Origin: Halisarca cf. caerulea
Lineage: Eukaryota; Porifera; Demospongiae; Chondrillida; Halisarcidae
DNA: 64,000 nt
Assembly: GCA_963170055.1 (NCBI GenBank)
Contig: CAUJGJ010000444.1
Coordinates: forward strand, 4,213,118 to 4,277,117
Direction: 5' to 3'
This document shows positions 19,683-30,429 of this stretch, piece after piece. Position numbers and translations under genes: made by a program. Within the stretch, counting starts at the first letter, position 1. Every line of letters begins with the position of its first letter. The notes under the pieces are model-generated. The model did not search any database and was not told where the DNA came from. It saw only the letters and a program-made list of their open reading frames with translations.

Positions 19683-22600
19683 TAGAGTGTTACACTTCTG
19701 GAATTCATAATGAAAACAATATATTTGCCATGAAAATACAAACTTTCGTGGTTGGGTCTGTTACTGTATGTCAGAAAATTTGTGTGGCTAATAAACTTTG
19801 TGTTTTTGCGGTTTGATCCGGGAAATTATTCATCTGCGAACTTTAATGAAAAAAATGGCTGCTGACGGGATTGTGAACTACTTTTGCTCATAGGATTTGT
19901 TTACATGCAAGGATTGATTATACAATGTATTTTGCTTAGATTCTTAGTTTGACTCTTCCTTGGGTTCACTTTGTTAAGCTTTAGGAATGTAGCTACATAT
20001 GATCTTCACCAATAGTCTGCAAGCTTCCACGACGTTAACAAAGACAAAGAACTGCTGAGAGGACACTTTACTCTTGAGAGATTGAAATACTAACTATACC
20101 TATAGAATAAATGAACTAAGACACAATATCATTTGTTCGGAGGGGCAAACGCTTGCAAAACAAGAGAGGAACTATTTTTGCGCAATCTTCAACTAGACTC
20201 TGCAACTTTTTATCCACAAAAATTTATGACCCCTAAAAATGAGACTAGCCGCAAACTTTTGTACTGCAACAATTTCCTGATGTACGGTAATCAACAACAG
20301 ATAATTAGCGTATCAACTACATCCTCTTTCAATGCAGGTAACTTGCAAGGGGGGGGGACTAATGCTGTTTAGCATCAGTTTAGAAGCCAGTTAGAACCTG
20401 CCTCCTAATTGTATGGCACAAAAAATGAATAATCACTCTGCCTTTGGGCATTGTGATTAACATTGATAATGCCATACAATTCTGAGGTGGTCTATAATCT
20501 ATACTTATGATAGATAATATTATAATAACATAGACCTATACAAATACGTATGTACGTATATATACACATTACAGACGACTCACAGGAGTGGGGTGGTGTC
20601 ATTTGGTTGAACATTGTGGATTGTCTGACCATTGACCCTTTTCAATGCCCTTGGCCATAACCATGATCTCCAGTTTGACCACTTGATTTCCTTGTAATAT
20701 GCAAGTTCACCTGCTAAGTACTGTAGAAACAGACGTATAGTAGTAGTAGTATTACACAACACACCAGCTATGCACACCCGAGTTGAATTAAGGGTTATGT
20801 ACGTACGTATCTACAACTGTAATTACACTAAGTAAAGCAGGTGATCCAATGGAACACAAGGCTCTTGAGTTTCCATTGAACCATTCTGTGAGTTTACAGG
20901 TAAACAGATTTACAGGTATACACAAATGTATGCCCACTACAAGAGTTTACAACATGCACAACTACTACACAAACACACACATAAATAAAAGCACACAAAC
21001 TTACCTTGAATTCAAAAAAGAAGGTAGCAAACCAGGGTATCACGACACTTGACAGGAGCATGAAAAAGAATATCATGACATACAAAGGCTGGAGTGTCAG
21101 TGGTGGAAGTTGTGTATACTGCAGAGTGGAAAACAAGAAAATCTTTCCTATTAATTTTGACAAGTTAACCTTAGAGTACTCAATTCATACAGCAACATAA
21201 TGCTACATAATGGATTTGATGGAAAGTCTTCTAACAGAGACTTTATATGTATCATAAAGAGAACCTGTTACAAGAATTTAACCATTTCGTACCTATTCTT
21301 CATCATATTTAGCGCACTTCTGGTCTAACCACAAAGAGCCTTTTTTTAATTGTATTCATACGTAATTCACGTTCATTCACAGTACAATAAATAACAGAAT
21401 GCAAGACAGCATGAAAAGTGCCTTGTATGAGTGGAATGATAACTAGAGACCAATACTAAGCCCTCCTTTCCATATCATTGCAACTTACTACATGTCTAGG
21501 TTACAAAGCAGAATTACACAACTTTATAACAAAACCAAATTACTAATATCCTAGTATTTATACGCTACGCTGACATGAATAGTCTATATTTATTACACAT
21601 ACCATACATACACAAAGTACACAATTGGCAGCATACCTCATACAGACCAGCTTTTGCAATAATATATATTGTGGACACTACTGTTGTGAGGATAATAGGC
21701 AAACGTGTAATCCATCTTAATACTCCATAACATATTAATCCAGTTAAGCAGCGCATCAAACTCAGTATCTACATTTCATATGGAAATAAAAGATAATATA
21801 TCAATTAGATGAACACAACACAGAGGACAGCTATAGAGCCAGAATATAATACGGACAACAGTTATTCAGAGGATCATCATGAGGATTCTTACAGTATACA
21901 ACATTCCTGTCACTAATTTTGATGTCTCAAACTTTATTTGAACTCAGTTGTGACTTACAGTACTCTTAAAACACTAATCATATACAGTAGTACATCTCTT
22001 AAGTAATTGGCTATGTTACTTGCAAATTTATTAATGTTGGAGGCAGCATCCAACAAATAAGGAAGATACGTACGTAGTGGGGGTAACAGTAGCTTATAGT
22101 ATCATTATACACACATATGTATGTATGTATGTACATACATAATATGTACAATGTCATAGACACATTAATGGAGATTTACATTTCAATCACAAGGATCTGC
22201 GAATCTCTCCCAAACTCCTTGCCACAAGTTATGCATCTACTTTACTATGAAAAAGGATTCAACATACGGTGCAGTTGATGATATATGTGGTGTCTAAACA
22301 ATCCAACAGATTATAAACCTCAACAAAGAACACTTACAACAATGTCAAACATTCCCTTTTGAATAGTTACATCGAATATTTCTGAAATTGACTCATTCTT
22401 TGAGGGGTCAGAAGCTGATAGCACTGAGTTGTGATCAGTGCTTCCTTTTTGCTACAATAAGAGGAGTGTTATCAGATTAGTACATAAAGTGTGCTTGGCT
22501 GATAGAAAGGGTTTTACAGATAGCAATGTTCTGTACTACTTCAAAAGTGTGATAAGAGATACAAAAGAAGCACAAAAGAAATTGAAAGATCTAAACATTG

Positions 22601-23742
22601 AGAAATAGACACACATGCATAAACCTACACAAGTGGAGTTACACTACAGATTGAATAAATCCAAAATACACACTAACAAATGTAGTATGGGTGGATGTGG
22701 TTAGGGCTTGGTCATCTTCTAATCAGGTGAAAATGTTTATGCAAATAGTTCAATCCAAAAAAACGTCAAGTACTGTATATCTTCTAAACATTAATCATGT
22801 GACAAAATTGTTTCTTTCCCATGTCAACCACGTTAGAAGGGTATTCCACTTCCACTTAAAGACTAACAAAACTTTGGAAGTTGCGACGAAACCTTTAAAA
22901 AACTTCAAAAAATGGCAGACGACTCCAAATTGGAGATTCTTCAGCAGTTACAAGGTGTCTGGACTGGATTACGTAGTCTGGAGTATTCACTGTGCAGAGG
23001 ACACCAAAAGTGAATATAACCGCTTTGTTATATCTTGTTTCCAGGAACAAAAAATGATAGTGAAGCAGTTGGCAAAGTTAAGTGACGAAACTATGACACA
23101 TACTTTACATGATTCATGCTGGTGTTTTGTAACTTCATGATTTAATCACAAGTTTTCACAATTTAACTTGAAGTTGTATTGTAATAGAGTATTATTCAGT
23201 GAGAATACATACACAAAATATTGTCCTTCAAAAATTTCACCACCATCAAAGCAAGGTTTAATTGTCTTCTAAAGTGAAAAAGGTATAAATTTTAAGATTT
23301 TGGCATCTTTTCTACGAACTCCATGGGAAAACTGCAAAATGGTAACACGTGTGCTTGTAGATTGGTTTTGAAGAGGAAGTATGCAATTATGTGATGAAAC
23401 AGGTTGAGTAATTAAAGAGTTCCTTTCTGCACTTTCACAAATGCTGCAAAATCTTACTTAAAGAAATTTGATCATTCTAGTTTACTAACTACCCTTAGAG
23501 GACTATCGCAGACTAAGGAAAGGACAAACGAAACTACTAAAAACATACCTTCACAAACACCACAAATAAAAAGACCAATATAACTGTATCGAAAAGCAAG
23601 ATGAGGACCAAAGAAAGCAAAATACTTCTACGAGTCCATTTTCTGTCATCTTGAATTCCTACATCTGATGCTATGAAAAATGAGAAACTAGAATAAGCAA
23701 ATTTCAATTGGATAGTACATACTATAGACACGGGAAGGTTGT

Positions 23743-23784
<42 letters not shown>

Positions 23785-23818
23785 ACGTGTGTGTGTTTGT
23801 GCACGTGTGTGTGTGATT

Positions 23819-23871
<53 letters not shown>

Positions 23872-24130
23872 AGAAGGGTGTACATAATACAATGTCAGGT
23901 ATATACCGTATTTGACCAATGATAGCCCGGGCTTTTATTTCTTTACTGGCACTTTTGACCTGGCCATTAAACGAGCAGGGCTTCTCCAGTCCTTTATGAT
24001 AAACCCACCTGCATTCTCTATACAATCATAATAACGCACCAACATTGCAGAAAACTGGGCTTAATCGAATAAGAACCCATGGAATGAGGACATCTTACTA
24101 CTTACGAGCAAAATCCGAAGTCTGTCCCAT
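8840..24130 (-). CDS. STARD3: STARD3/MLN64-like protein (MENTAL + START domains)
   Basis: Late-endosomal sterol-binding and membrane-contact protein by family. Fifteen coding exons on the minus strand, in transcript order: 24130-24106, 23670-23549, 22451-22338, 21768-21637, 21118-21005, 20720-20584, 18426-18299, 17295-17204, 15524-15426, 15288-15232, 14086-13991, 12431-12352, 10741-10637, 9716-9629, 8953-8840. All junctions are GT-AG and all phases match, giving about 500 aa (human about 445). The MENTAL domain has four hydrophobic segments: [15 protein letters not shown], the [15 protein letters not shown] region, the second half of that exon, and [17 protein letters not shown] followed by FFFEFK. 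The linker (exons 6-8) is Ser/Pro-rich with QAYSIPH and EYSTPYLTP, where animal STARD3 carries its phospho-FFAT motif. The START domain begins near [17 protein letters not shown] and includes [25 protein letters not shown] and [12 protein letters not shown]. The first exon (MGQTSDFA) is the least certain. STARD3 is preferred over STARD3NL because the START domain is present. Confidence 0.9.
9353..9478. repeat. Near-perfect foldback hairpin (126 bp)
   Basis: The arm AGTTGTACCCCATTTAGGCA... is matched by inverted ...TGCCTAAATGGGGTACAACT. The arms run about 55 bp to a central CGGGCTTCGCCC loop flanked by GTAGACCAC/GTGGTCTAC. The preceding 9130-9210 holds another imperfect palindrome (TGTGAGTACA...TACTCACA). 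It lies 3' of the GGTACAAC-type repeats, in an intron of the STARD3-like gene. Confidence 0.85.
9772..10210. repeat. Intronic minisatellite, GGTGTATGGTTCTGGAGCAG units
   Basis: About 15-20 units of 22-24 bp alternate between TATGGTTCTGGAGCAGGTA and TATAGATTCTAGGGCAGGT variants, some joined in ~50-bp pairs. It lies in the STARD3 intron between exons 13 and 14. An open plus-strand frame here is a repeat artefact. Confidence 0.85.
11851..11987. mobile_element. Small CCGTA-ended MITE (137 bp)
   Basis: Starts TACCGTATGGGCAATAATTT and ends in the imperfect inverted match AAATCAGCACCTATACGGTA, with a TTTGCA-rich interior. It has the same TACCGTA edges as the larger elements at 6908 and 42875. It is too short for any gene. 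Confidence 0.6.
13339..13529. repeat. (GT)n microsatellite
   Basis: About 190 bp of GT with two TATGTTGTGTGAG interruptions near 13401 and 13429, in a STARD3 intron. Confidence 0.95.
13771..13817. repeat. Short hairpin
   Basis: ACAGATGATCTCCATACACA pairs with TGTGATGGAGATCATCTGT across a short loop. Intronic; it may be a fold-back remnant. Confidence 0.6.
14134..14193. repeat. Perfect palindrome around (TA)n
   Basis: CAATTGGGGTATTTATA pairs exactly with TATAAATACCCCAATTG around about 34 bp of TA repeats, so it could extrude as a cruciform. It sits about 50 bp upstream of STARD3 exon 11 (minus strand), in the intron. Confidence 0.85.
16409..16452. repeat. Short inverted repeat
   Basis: ATCGTTGCAGTGA and TCACTGCAACGAT are exact inverted arms around a 14-bp loop. 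A nearby GAAGATCATTGATCTTC palindrome lies at about 16373. Both are intronic. Confidence 0.65.
17362..17686 (+). mobile_element. Compound foldback element, copy 1
   Basis: A unit starting TTGTATCCTGGTGTGGGGGC runs to TTGCCAGGATA and is followed directly by a hairpin (17565-17686) with arms TTAGTTATATCCTGTTTAGG...CCTGGACAGAATAAAACTAA. The body carries GGGTGGATCAAAGGAAAAAG and a CACTGATAT...CACACTTCC stretch. Copies occur at 47846-48179 (inverted), 54381-54708 (diverged) and 57680-57897 (hairpin mostly lost). It overlaps no exon; the left edge lies 67 bp from STARD3 exon 8. Confidence 0.75.
19426..19485. repeat. Foldback hairpin
   Basis: TTGGCAATTTCAGCCACAG...TTTTATC pairs with GATAAAACCGTGGCTGAAAC...GCCAA across a six-base loop. 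Intronic. Confidence 0.7.
20399..20490. repeat. Imperfect palindrome (about 92 bp)
   Basis: TGCCTCCTAATTGTATGGCA pairs with the inverted GCCATACAATTCTGAGGTGG, and interior GAATAATCAC/GTGATTAAC also pair. It lies just downstream of STARD3 exon 6 in the intron and looks like a small fold-back element. Confidence 0.6.
22912..23010 (+). other. Coding-like stretch within a STARD3 intron, unresolved
   Basis: A plus-strand frame opens with ATG and reads [19 protein letters not shown], then [14 protein letters not shown] and a stop. It looks like a real soluble helical N-terminus. A following segment in another frame ([17 protein letters not shown], about 23043-23093) is preceded by a splice-like TTGTTTCCAG. 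Joining at the obvious GT and AG gives a stop within four codons, so no valid gene model results. It may be a nested gene exon or a decayed copy. Confidence 0.25.
23747..23868. repeat. (GT)n microsatellite
   Basis: Two GT tracts separated by a GCACGTGTGTGTGTTTGTGCACG interval. It lies in the first STARD3 intron. Confidence 0.95.
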
Positions 24131-24428
24131 CGCAAAAGGAGGTTGTTAGAATCATTTGGTAGTGTCTAAAGGGTAGTTCGGTCCCTTTTGGTATCTATAT
24201 TCATATTGTCAAAGGCTAAACTATAGTAGAAGTCAGTTCAGATGTTTTACAATCGATGATAATTGACCATGCGTTGTTCCTCCATTGATCAATGCAGCCA
24301 TTTTGTTTACTAAGACCTGGCGTTAATTCGAGACCTGGGTATTATTTGGACCGGGCCATTGTTTACCTAGGGCTGCTTTTACCCCTGGCTATTAAACGAA
24401 CCTGGCTTTTATACGGTCAAATAGGGTA
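23904..24428. mobile_element. CCGTA-ended inverted-repeat element enclosing STARD3 exon 1
   Basis: The left end TACCGTATTTGACC is matched at the right by GGTCAAATAGGGTA (one mismatch), and the inner GGCTTTTAT / CCTGGCC motifs recur inverted. It is about 525 bp. The predicted first coding exon of the STARD3-like gene (24106-24130) lies between these ends, so either the element supplied the 5' end or two separate insertions flank it. Confidence 0.6.
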
Positions 24429-25292
24429 TGTTTATATGGTTACGATAAAGATTTCACAATGAAATTTCTTCATCACTGATAGATACATACATATGTACGT
24501 AGATTCAAATGAGATTTTTGATATTGAACCTATAGCATATTGCATATTTTCCAATGGTTTAACAAAGACTATTTCACATGCAATATTCTGATTTCTGCTA
24601 TGCCCAATTTGATTGTTTCTATTTCAACCATGATAAATTCCTATCATGTAACACAAATTATCGCCTGGTTTGGAGAAATGCTCATGTACATTTGCCACTT
24701 GAGCAAAGGATTTACCAATAGACATATTTGCAGGGGTCTTTAGTGCTCACAGAAATAAACTTTGACTACTACCATAATGGAAGGGGCTCTCCAACAGTGA
24801 GAAGGCTTTGCACCATGAACCATGTTTGTGTCTCTGTGTCATTGTCAAAATCCTCTGCATACCATTGCTAAAAGGTGTGCAGTTCAGACTCCACAGAAAG
24901 TATTTGTTGCCTCCCTAAACTTGTATCTCAGCATATTATACACTAAGACATTTGTAGCCTCCCTAAACTTCTATCTCAGCATATTACACACTAAGGGTTC
25001 CTGAAAAGCACGATTTATTGGGAAATGAATGAAAAACAAGCTATTATGCTATAATTTTGAAAAATGTTCTCAAGACCACTGCAACCAATCATAGCATTGT
25101 TACCTACTGTATCCCCCAGTCTCCGTACATCTATACACCTCTGTATCGTGTTGCCCCCTTCCCCCAAGATTTAGGAAGCTCGAATCATGTACGTATGCAG
25201 CCCGCCCTGAAGATGATGATAAAAATGTACACCAGGGGCAACAAATTTCCAAAAAAAATGCTCAGGTCACAAAGTCATATCAGTTTTCCAGT

Positions 25293-25457
25293 TACAGTCA
25301 AGCCTCGTTAACACGAAACTCAGGGGACTGTGCTGAAATTTCATCTTAAAAGTATTTCATGTAAACAGTACTACATGTAATGCTTGGGCTTGGCTAGCAT
25401 TTCATGTTAAAAGATATTTCATGCTAAGCAGTTTCATGTTAACGAGGTTCGACTGTA
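25293..25457. mobile_element. Short pogo-like MITE
   Basis: TACAGTCAAGCCTCGTTAAC is matched by the inverted right end GTTAACGAGGTTCGACTGTA. It is 165 bp, has no ORF, and TA borders both edges. CAGTC...CCTCG termini are typical of pogo/Tigger-related elements. Confidence 0.75.
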
Positions 25458-25774
25458 CTTATGTTTGGGAATCAGCAAAATGTCAATAAAATCAAGTCAA
25501 ATAGAGGTCAAGATTATGATATCAGAAGATATCAAAGTAAAATCAAATGGTGGCTTTAGAAGTAGCCATACACATTAGTCTGGCTTGTTACGACCTTCCC
25601 ACAAAGTGCCAGGGCTTGGTGGGGTGGTTGTAGCAAGGCAGCCTACCATACGTATGTATAGAATAACACCTGTTTCTGGGAATGAAAGGCCACAGGCTGG
25701 CATGTACTACGCACTTTTCCCAGGATTATTACACAAACAGCAGTAAGAGGCCACTGAAGTCGGAAGGGTGGAAG

Positions 25775-25945
25775 TCAAAACAGTGGATGAAGTGTGAAGA
25801 GCATGCAAAACAATGGATGAAGTGTGAAGATCATGTAAAAACAATGAATGAAGTGTGAAGAGTAAGTAAAACAATGGATGAAGTGTGAAGATTATGGAAA
25901 ACAGTGGATGACATGTGAAGATTATGTGAAACAAAGGATAAAGTG
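25775..25945. repeat. Minisatellite, GGATGAAGTGTGAAGAT units
   Basis: About six units of 28-32 bp, each containing AACAATGGATGAAGTGTGAAG. Open minus-strand frames here are artefacts. Confidence 0.8.
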
Positions 25946-26223
25946 TGAAGATTCAAACAAGGGATATCTTATCATGGTTATATACATATGTACGTACATA
26001 CATACATACATATGTATGTATCTGGGATAAACTCCTTGCTGGAATCCTGCACAGAACTAAATACGTATATATTTATTCCATTACATTATATGACTATTGT
26101 AAACTTCACCGATATGCTTTGACCTCTCTGTGCAATACGTATGTGTGCACATAACATCATAATGACTAATAGATATAAATTTCATAGGCAAGTAACATTG
26201 GGAGAAAAGAAAGAATATTCAGC

Positions 26224-26845
26224 CAACTATTTACTTCAAAGAAATAACATTACTCTTGTCCCTGTTAAGCTATGGGTGCACAAACCAACTAACCAAAATC
26301 ATCAAAGATCGGGCAAACCAATGTATTACCCGTCTTCGGCTGATACTTATCAGAGAAGCATGTGATACAGCCCTTCAAACTGTATTTGAGAATGTACATG
26401 TGTTCTTCAAATTAAGGAAGTTTGGAAGTTCTGCGCTCAGTAGTCGATGCGATATATATAGCTTTTAAACTGGGCTGTGTAGGTGAAGTATTCCCTGACA
26501 AAAATGGCTGTCATTTTCTAAATTGCATTGGATAAATGAGGTGTCTTTCTCAGCAAGAAGTAGTTCTACTTGTTATCCAATTATCACAGAAATGGCCCAT
26601 ATTCCATGGCACTAAGTGAACCAAGTTTAGAAGCTATATCACATCAACTACCGAGTGCAGAACTACCAAATTTTCTCAATTTGAAAAACACATGTACTGC
26701 TCAAATACAGTAAGAAGAATCAGAAAGAATCAGCCAAAGACCGATAATACATTTATTTGCCTGATCTTTGATGATTTTGGTCAGATGGTTTCTGCGCCCA
26801 TAGCTCAGCAGGGATAAGAGTAATCATTTCTTTGGAGTAAATAGT
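26224..26845. mobile_element. Long-TIR non-autonomous element (about 620 bp)
   Basis: The left arm AACTATTTACTTCAAAGAAA followed by TCCCTGTTAAGCTATGGG is mirrored by the right arm (inverted CCCATAGCTCAGCAGGGA and TTTCTTTGGAGTAAATAGTT). The match continues through ACCAAAATCATCAAAGATC, so the TIRs exceed 150 bp. There is no transposase. Confidence 0.75.
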
Positions 26846-27054
26846 TGTTTAAATCATAGTTATGTGTGCCTTTAGTTTATACTATACATCAGCAAATTTG
26901 CTCACTGGTTTTAAAAATACAGAACACTACCAAATTTGCACACTTGGTATCTGATAATTGATATTTTACTCTATATATGTTGTTTATATACAGTATATAC
27001 TCTATATCTACTATATCTGATGTGATCTATTATCTAGGTGATGCAGCCTTGGTT

Positions 27055-27812
27055 TAGTCTGGCGTAGCCAACCAGATCTCGCTCGGCTATTATCGGGGAC
27101 TGACATCACCTGGCGAGCGAGAATGGGGTCTGGTGTGGCCACGTACCATGAGTGGTGTCATGGTGCACAGATTTGTGCGCCCAATCTGATTGCAGGTAAC
27201 GTCATGCAATCTCCAAAAATGGCTGCATGAGAGTGGGTCAAAAAGGAATATCTATGAATTGACATGATAATCTGAGAATTTTAGTATTTACATTGGAGGC
27301 AGTGGCCTCACCTGGAAGGAGTCCTCTGAAGCGTAGCTTCGATCTGATGAAACTTGAAAATTAATGGGTGTCCAGATTTGCGTTGAGGAAGTTCCACTTG
27401 CAGCAATCCCTGCAGAAGTAGATGCACTCTGACTCGAGAGCAGACGGCGTTAAAATACTTGGAAGGTTTAAATTGCCCAGTTTTTTGAAACTGCAGAAGG
27501 TTTGTGATGAAATTTCTTAAAAATGTTCCCTTTCATACTACAGAGTAGTTTTCTTCCTGTACGGCCAGCATTCATGAACCAGTGATGATTCAGATCCAAT
27601 TTAAAAGTGTACGCTGATCGAGGTTAAGTGACGATGTTAGTTTCTCTGCCATGTATGCTTTGTTTTCATTTTATTCACGCTTGTGCAAGATAGCCACGCC
27701 CATTGTGACTCCACTCATGGTACGTGACCACACCAGACCTAATTCTCACTTGCCTGGTGATATCAGTCCCTGAAAATGGCCAAGTGAGAATTGGGTCGGC
27801 TACACCAGACTA
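27055..27812. mobile_element. TAGTCTGG-ended DNA element (758 bp)
   Basis: TAGTCTGGCGTAGCC at the left and GGCTACACCAGACTA at the right are inverted. Pairing continues about 110 bp through TCTGGTGTGG and CACGTACCATGAGTGG. The interior has no ORF. A small hairpin with related wording (CAAGATTGGGTCT...AGACCCAATCTTG) lies just outside at about 27830-27866. Confidence 0.75.
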
Positions 27813-28516
27813 GCTTTAGTTGTGGTACACCAAGATTGGGTCTCATGTAGCCAGACCCAATCTTGCCATTGCATGGCACAAATGATGGCAAGAGTGGGTT
27901 GAGCTATGTAAGACTAGTTGTGATGAGGTAGTGGTGATTGCAGATGAGTTGTAAATTGGCATCAAATTAAGAATGTAAAAAGTTGGCTCCCATAAATATA
28001 TAAATTATGATTGCTAGGCTGTGGAAAAAAGTGGTGGTGACAGTGGAGAGAGTAAACTGACGATAGTTATAGACATTAGCAGTTACTGATACATGTGCCT
28101 TATTTGAGTATCTATGCTTATACTTAGGTGATGTGATGTGCACATAGTAGTGTCATACCACAGATACTACCATAGATCTAGACACTCTATACTAGAGTGT
28201 CTAACCACATACATGCATACGTGTATGCAAATAGGTAACCATACATCGAGTATCCAAACTACACATTTGTGAGGGCTATTGGAAGATATACTTGATAGAA
28301 AGCAAGGCAGATATCGCAAAAAGAGTGAGGAAGCGGACTAAACAAGGGGGCGTAACTAAGAAAATAACAAAGAAGCGGTTGCGAGTACTTGGTGGCTCTA
28401 CATCGGATATGGTGGACATGGAAACAAATGCAGCATTACAATATAGAAGATAATCCCACTAACTTCTCGAATTCTGTGGCATGCCTCTTCACTTCTTTCT
28501 AGACCCAGATGATGTG
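27813..28516. other. Intergenic stretch, no gene seen
   Basis: Apart from small palindromes (27830-27866 and CTAGACACTCTATACTAGAGTGTCTA at about 28175-28205) I see no feature. The short frames have no coding character. Confidence 0.5.
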
Positions 28517-28569
28517 TAGTCTCGCGGAACCAGACCTAAACACTCAAAAGGTCTGGCTCTGCGAGACTA
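28517..28569. repeat. Hairpin with TAGTCTCGCG ends
   Basis: TAGTCTCGCGGAACCAGACC and GGTCTGGCTCTGCGAGACTA form a near-perfect 53-bp foldback. A half-copy TAGTCTTGCGGATCCAGATC follows at 28586, and another half-copy lies upstream of FUT8 (about 36379-36398). Confidence 0.75.
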
Positions 28570-28605
28570 CGCGTTGGTCGTTGTTAGTCTTGCGGATCCA
28601 GATCA

Positions 28606-30398
28606 ATTTCGTCAGCACGTTCTGTTCGTTTCAGGAGGATGTGAGATTCTTTCTAAAGAGGGGACAACACAGGGGGATCCACTGGGTATGGCTATGTTCG
28701 CACTATCTATGGTACCCCTTATAAAGAAGCTGATGGAAAAATGTGAATCTGCCATGCAAATCTGGTTTGCGGATGATGCATCAGGAGTGGGTACTTTAGT
28801 CAATCTCAAGAAGTGGTGGTCTTGTCTGGTCAAGCTAGGTCCACTCTTTGGATACCATCCAAATGCTGCAAAAACTTGCCTTGTTGTTAAGGAAGAGAAA
28901 GAAGAAGAAGCTAAATGTGTCTTTCAAGATACGGGCATCTGCATCACAACAGAGGGCAAGAGGCACTTAGGGGCTGCAATAGGCTCATCATCATTTGTCG
29001 AAAGGTTTGTTTCCAAGAAAGTTGACGAGTGGAGCGAGGAAGTGGAAAAGTTGGCATCTGTTGCAGGAAGTCAGCCTCATGCTGCTTATGCCGCCTTTGT
29101 ACATGGAACGAAGCACAAGTGGTCATATCTTTGTAGAACTGTACCAAATTGTGGGCACCTACTGCAACCACTCGAGGAAGCAATCCAGCAGAAGCTTATC
29201 CCTGCTATTTCTGGCAGACTTCCTTGCTCCTCAACAGAGAGGGACCTGCTAGCTCTTCCAACGAAAATGGGGGGGTTGGACCTACCAAATCCTACTGCTA
29301 CAGCTGAAAACGAGTTTGAATCATCTAAACAGGTGACAGCTCCCCTTGTACAGTCAATCATTCGGCAGAGTGCATCATTTGATAATGATCCTACTCAGAA
29401 GAATCCTGCTGTCAACGAACTGAAGAAGAAAAAAAACGAGCGGATCAAACATGAGGCTGAGAGGGTCTATGACCATTTGGACGCATCCAAGATGAGGCTA
29501 GTTGAATGTGCCATTGAGCCAGGAGCTTCAACCTGGCTCAATGCTCTACCAATTGAGGAACATGGTTTTCTCTTGTCCAAAGGGGCATTCCGAGATGCAC
29601 TTTGTTTGCGGTATGGATGGCCAATTGCAGGTGTTAGCTCACAATGTGCTTGTGGTGCTGCATTTTCCGTGGATCATGCAATGATTTGCCACAAAGGCGG
29701 TTTGCCATCTTTACGTCACAATGAAATTCGTGATCTCACTGCCGAGTTTCTATCCGAGACATCCCATTGTGTATCTATTGAACCCAGGTTGCAGTCCCTT
29801 CACGATGAGGAATTTCATTTCCGCACTGCCAACAAGGAAGATGAAGCACGTCTGGATGTGCAAGCAAGCGATTTCTGGTGCAAAGGTCAGGAGGCCTTTT
29901 TCGACATAAGGGTGTTTTACCCATTTGCCTCCTCATACCGCCAGAAGGACCTGAAAGCTGTGTACACCATGCACGAAAAGCAGAAGAAGAGAGCCTATGC
30001 CGAGCGTGTGAGGGAGGTGGAACACGGTGCATTCACTCCCCTCGTCTTCGCATCCACAGGGGGTATGGCCAGAGAATGCTCGATTTTTATCAGGAGAGTT
30101 GGAGATCTATTGGCTGACAAGAAAAAGATTCCTTATGCCAAGATGATGTTCCTGATCAGGTGCCGATATTCGTTTGCCCTACTTAGATCCTCCATCAGAG
30201 CAATCAGGGGATCTCGCCAACTAAGGCACATGCAGCATGGGGGATGTGATTTCTCTCGTGCCCTTGTTGATGGACAATTCTAAATAAACAATGGTTGCCT
30301 TATCTGCTTTCTTTATTTTCTTTATTTTCAATTCACTATATCTGTAATAATGTATGCTAATTATTATTATTTTTTTGAAGTACATTTCGTCAGCACGT
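28606..30398 (+). mobile_element. 5'-truncated non-LTR retrotransposon with 15-bp TSD
   Basis: ATTTCGTCAGCACGT occurs at 28606-28620 and again at 30384-30398, a perfect target-site duplication. Between them is one open frame with reverse transcriptase and endonuclease signatures, then a T/A-rich 3' tail. The start of the RT domain is missing, as expected from incomplete target-primed reverse transcription. It is a fairly young insertion, judged by the intact TSD and frame. Confidence 0.85.
28621..30283 (+). CDS. Reverse transcriptase / restriction-like endonuclease fragment
   Basis: This is the C-terminal part (about 553 codons within the element) of a non-LTR retrotransposon protein. RT motifs include KEGTTQGDPLGM (about 28655) and FADDASG (about 28767; catalytic DD). 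After a ~250-residue thumb region comes a Cys/His cluster, CACGAAF then HAMICHKGG (about 29643-29705), followed by EARLDVQASDF and FFDIRVF (29840-29915). These suit the PD-(D/E)xK endonuclease found after RT in R2-like clades. The frame runs upstream to an ATG at 28574, but that ATG lies in flanking DNA, so the copy has no native start and is likely dead. The same end domain recurs at 50206-50679, more diverged. Confidence 0.8.
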
Positions 30399-30429
30399 GG
30401 ATATTATATTCATAGTCTACACCCAGAAG

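Larger units (their letters stand above)
24429..26223. other. Upstream region of the STARD3-like gene, no gene seen
   Basis: No coding sequence is supported. It holds a two-copy tandem at about 24905-24995 (CCTCCCTAAACTT...TCAGCATATTA), a CAGTC-ended element and a ~30-bp minisatellite. Promoter elements were not recognised. Confidence 0.6.

Noticed and set aside
28574..28620. ATG at 28574 as the start of the retroelement protein
   Set aside because: It lies outside the element, upstream of the 15-bp target duplication, so it is not a native start.
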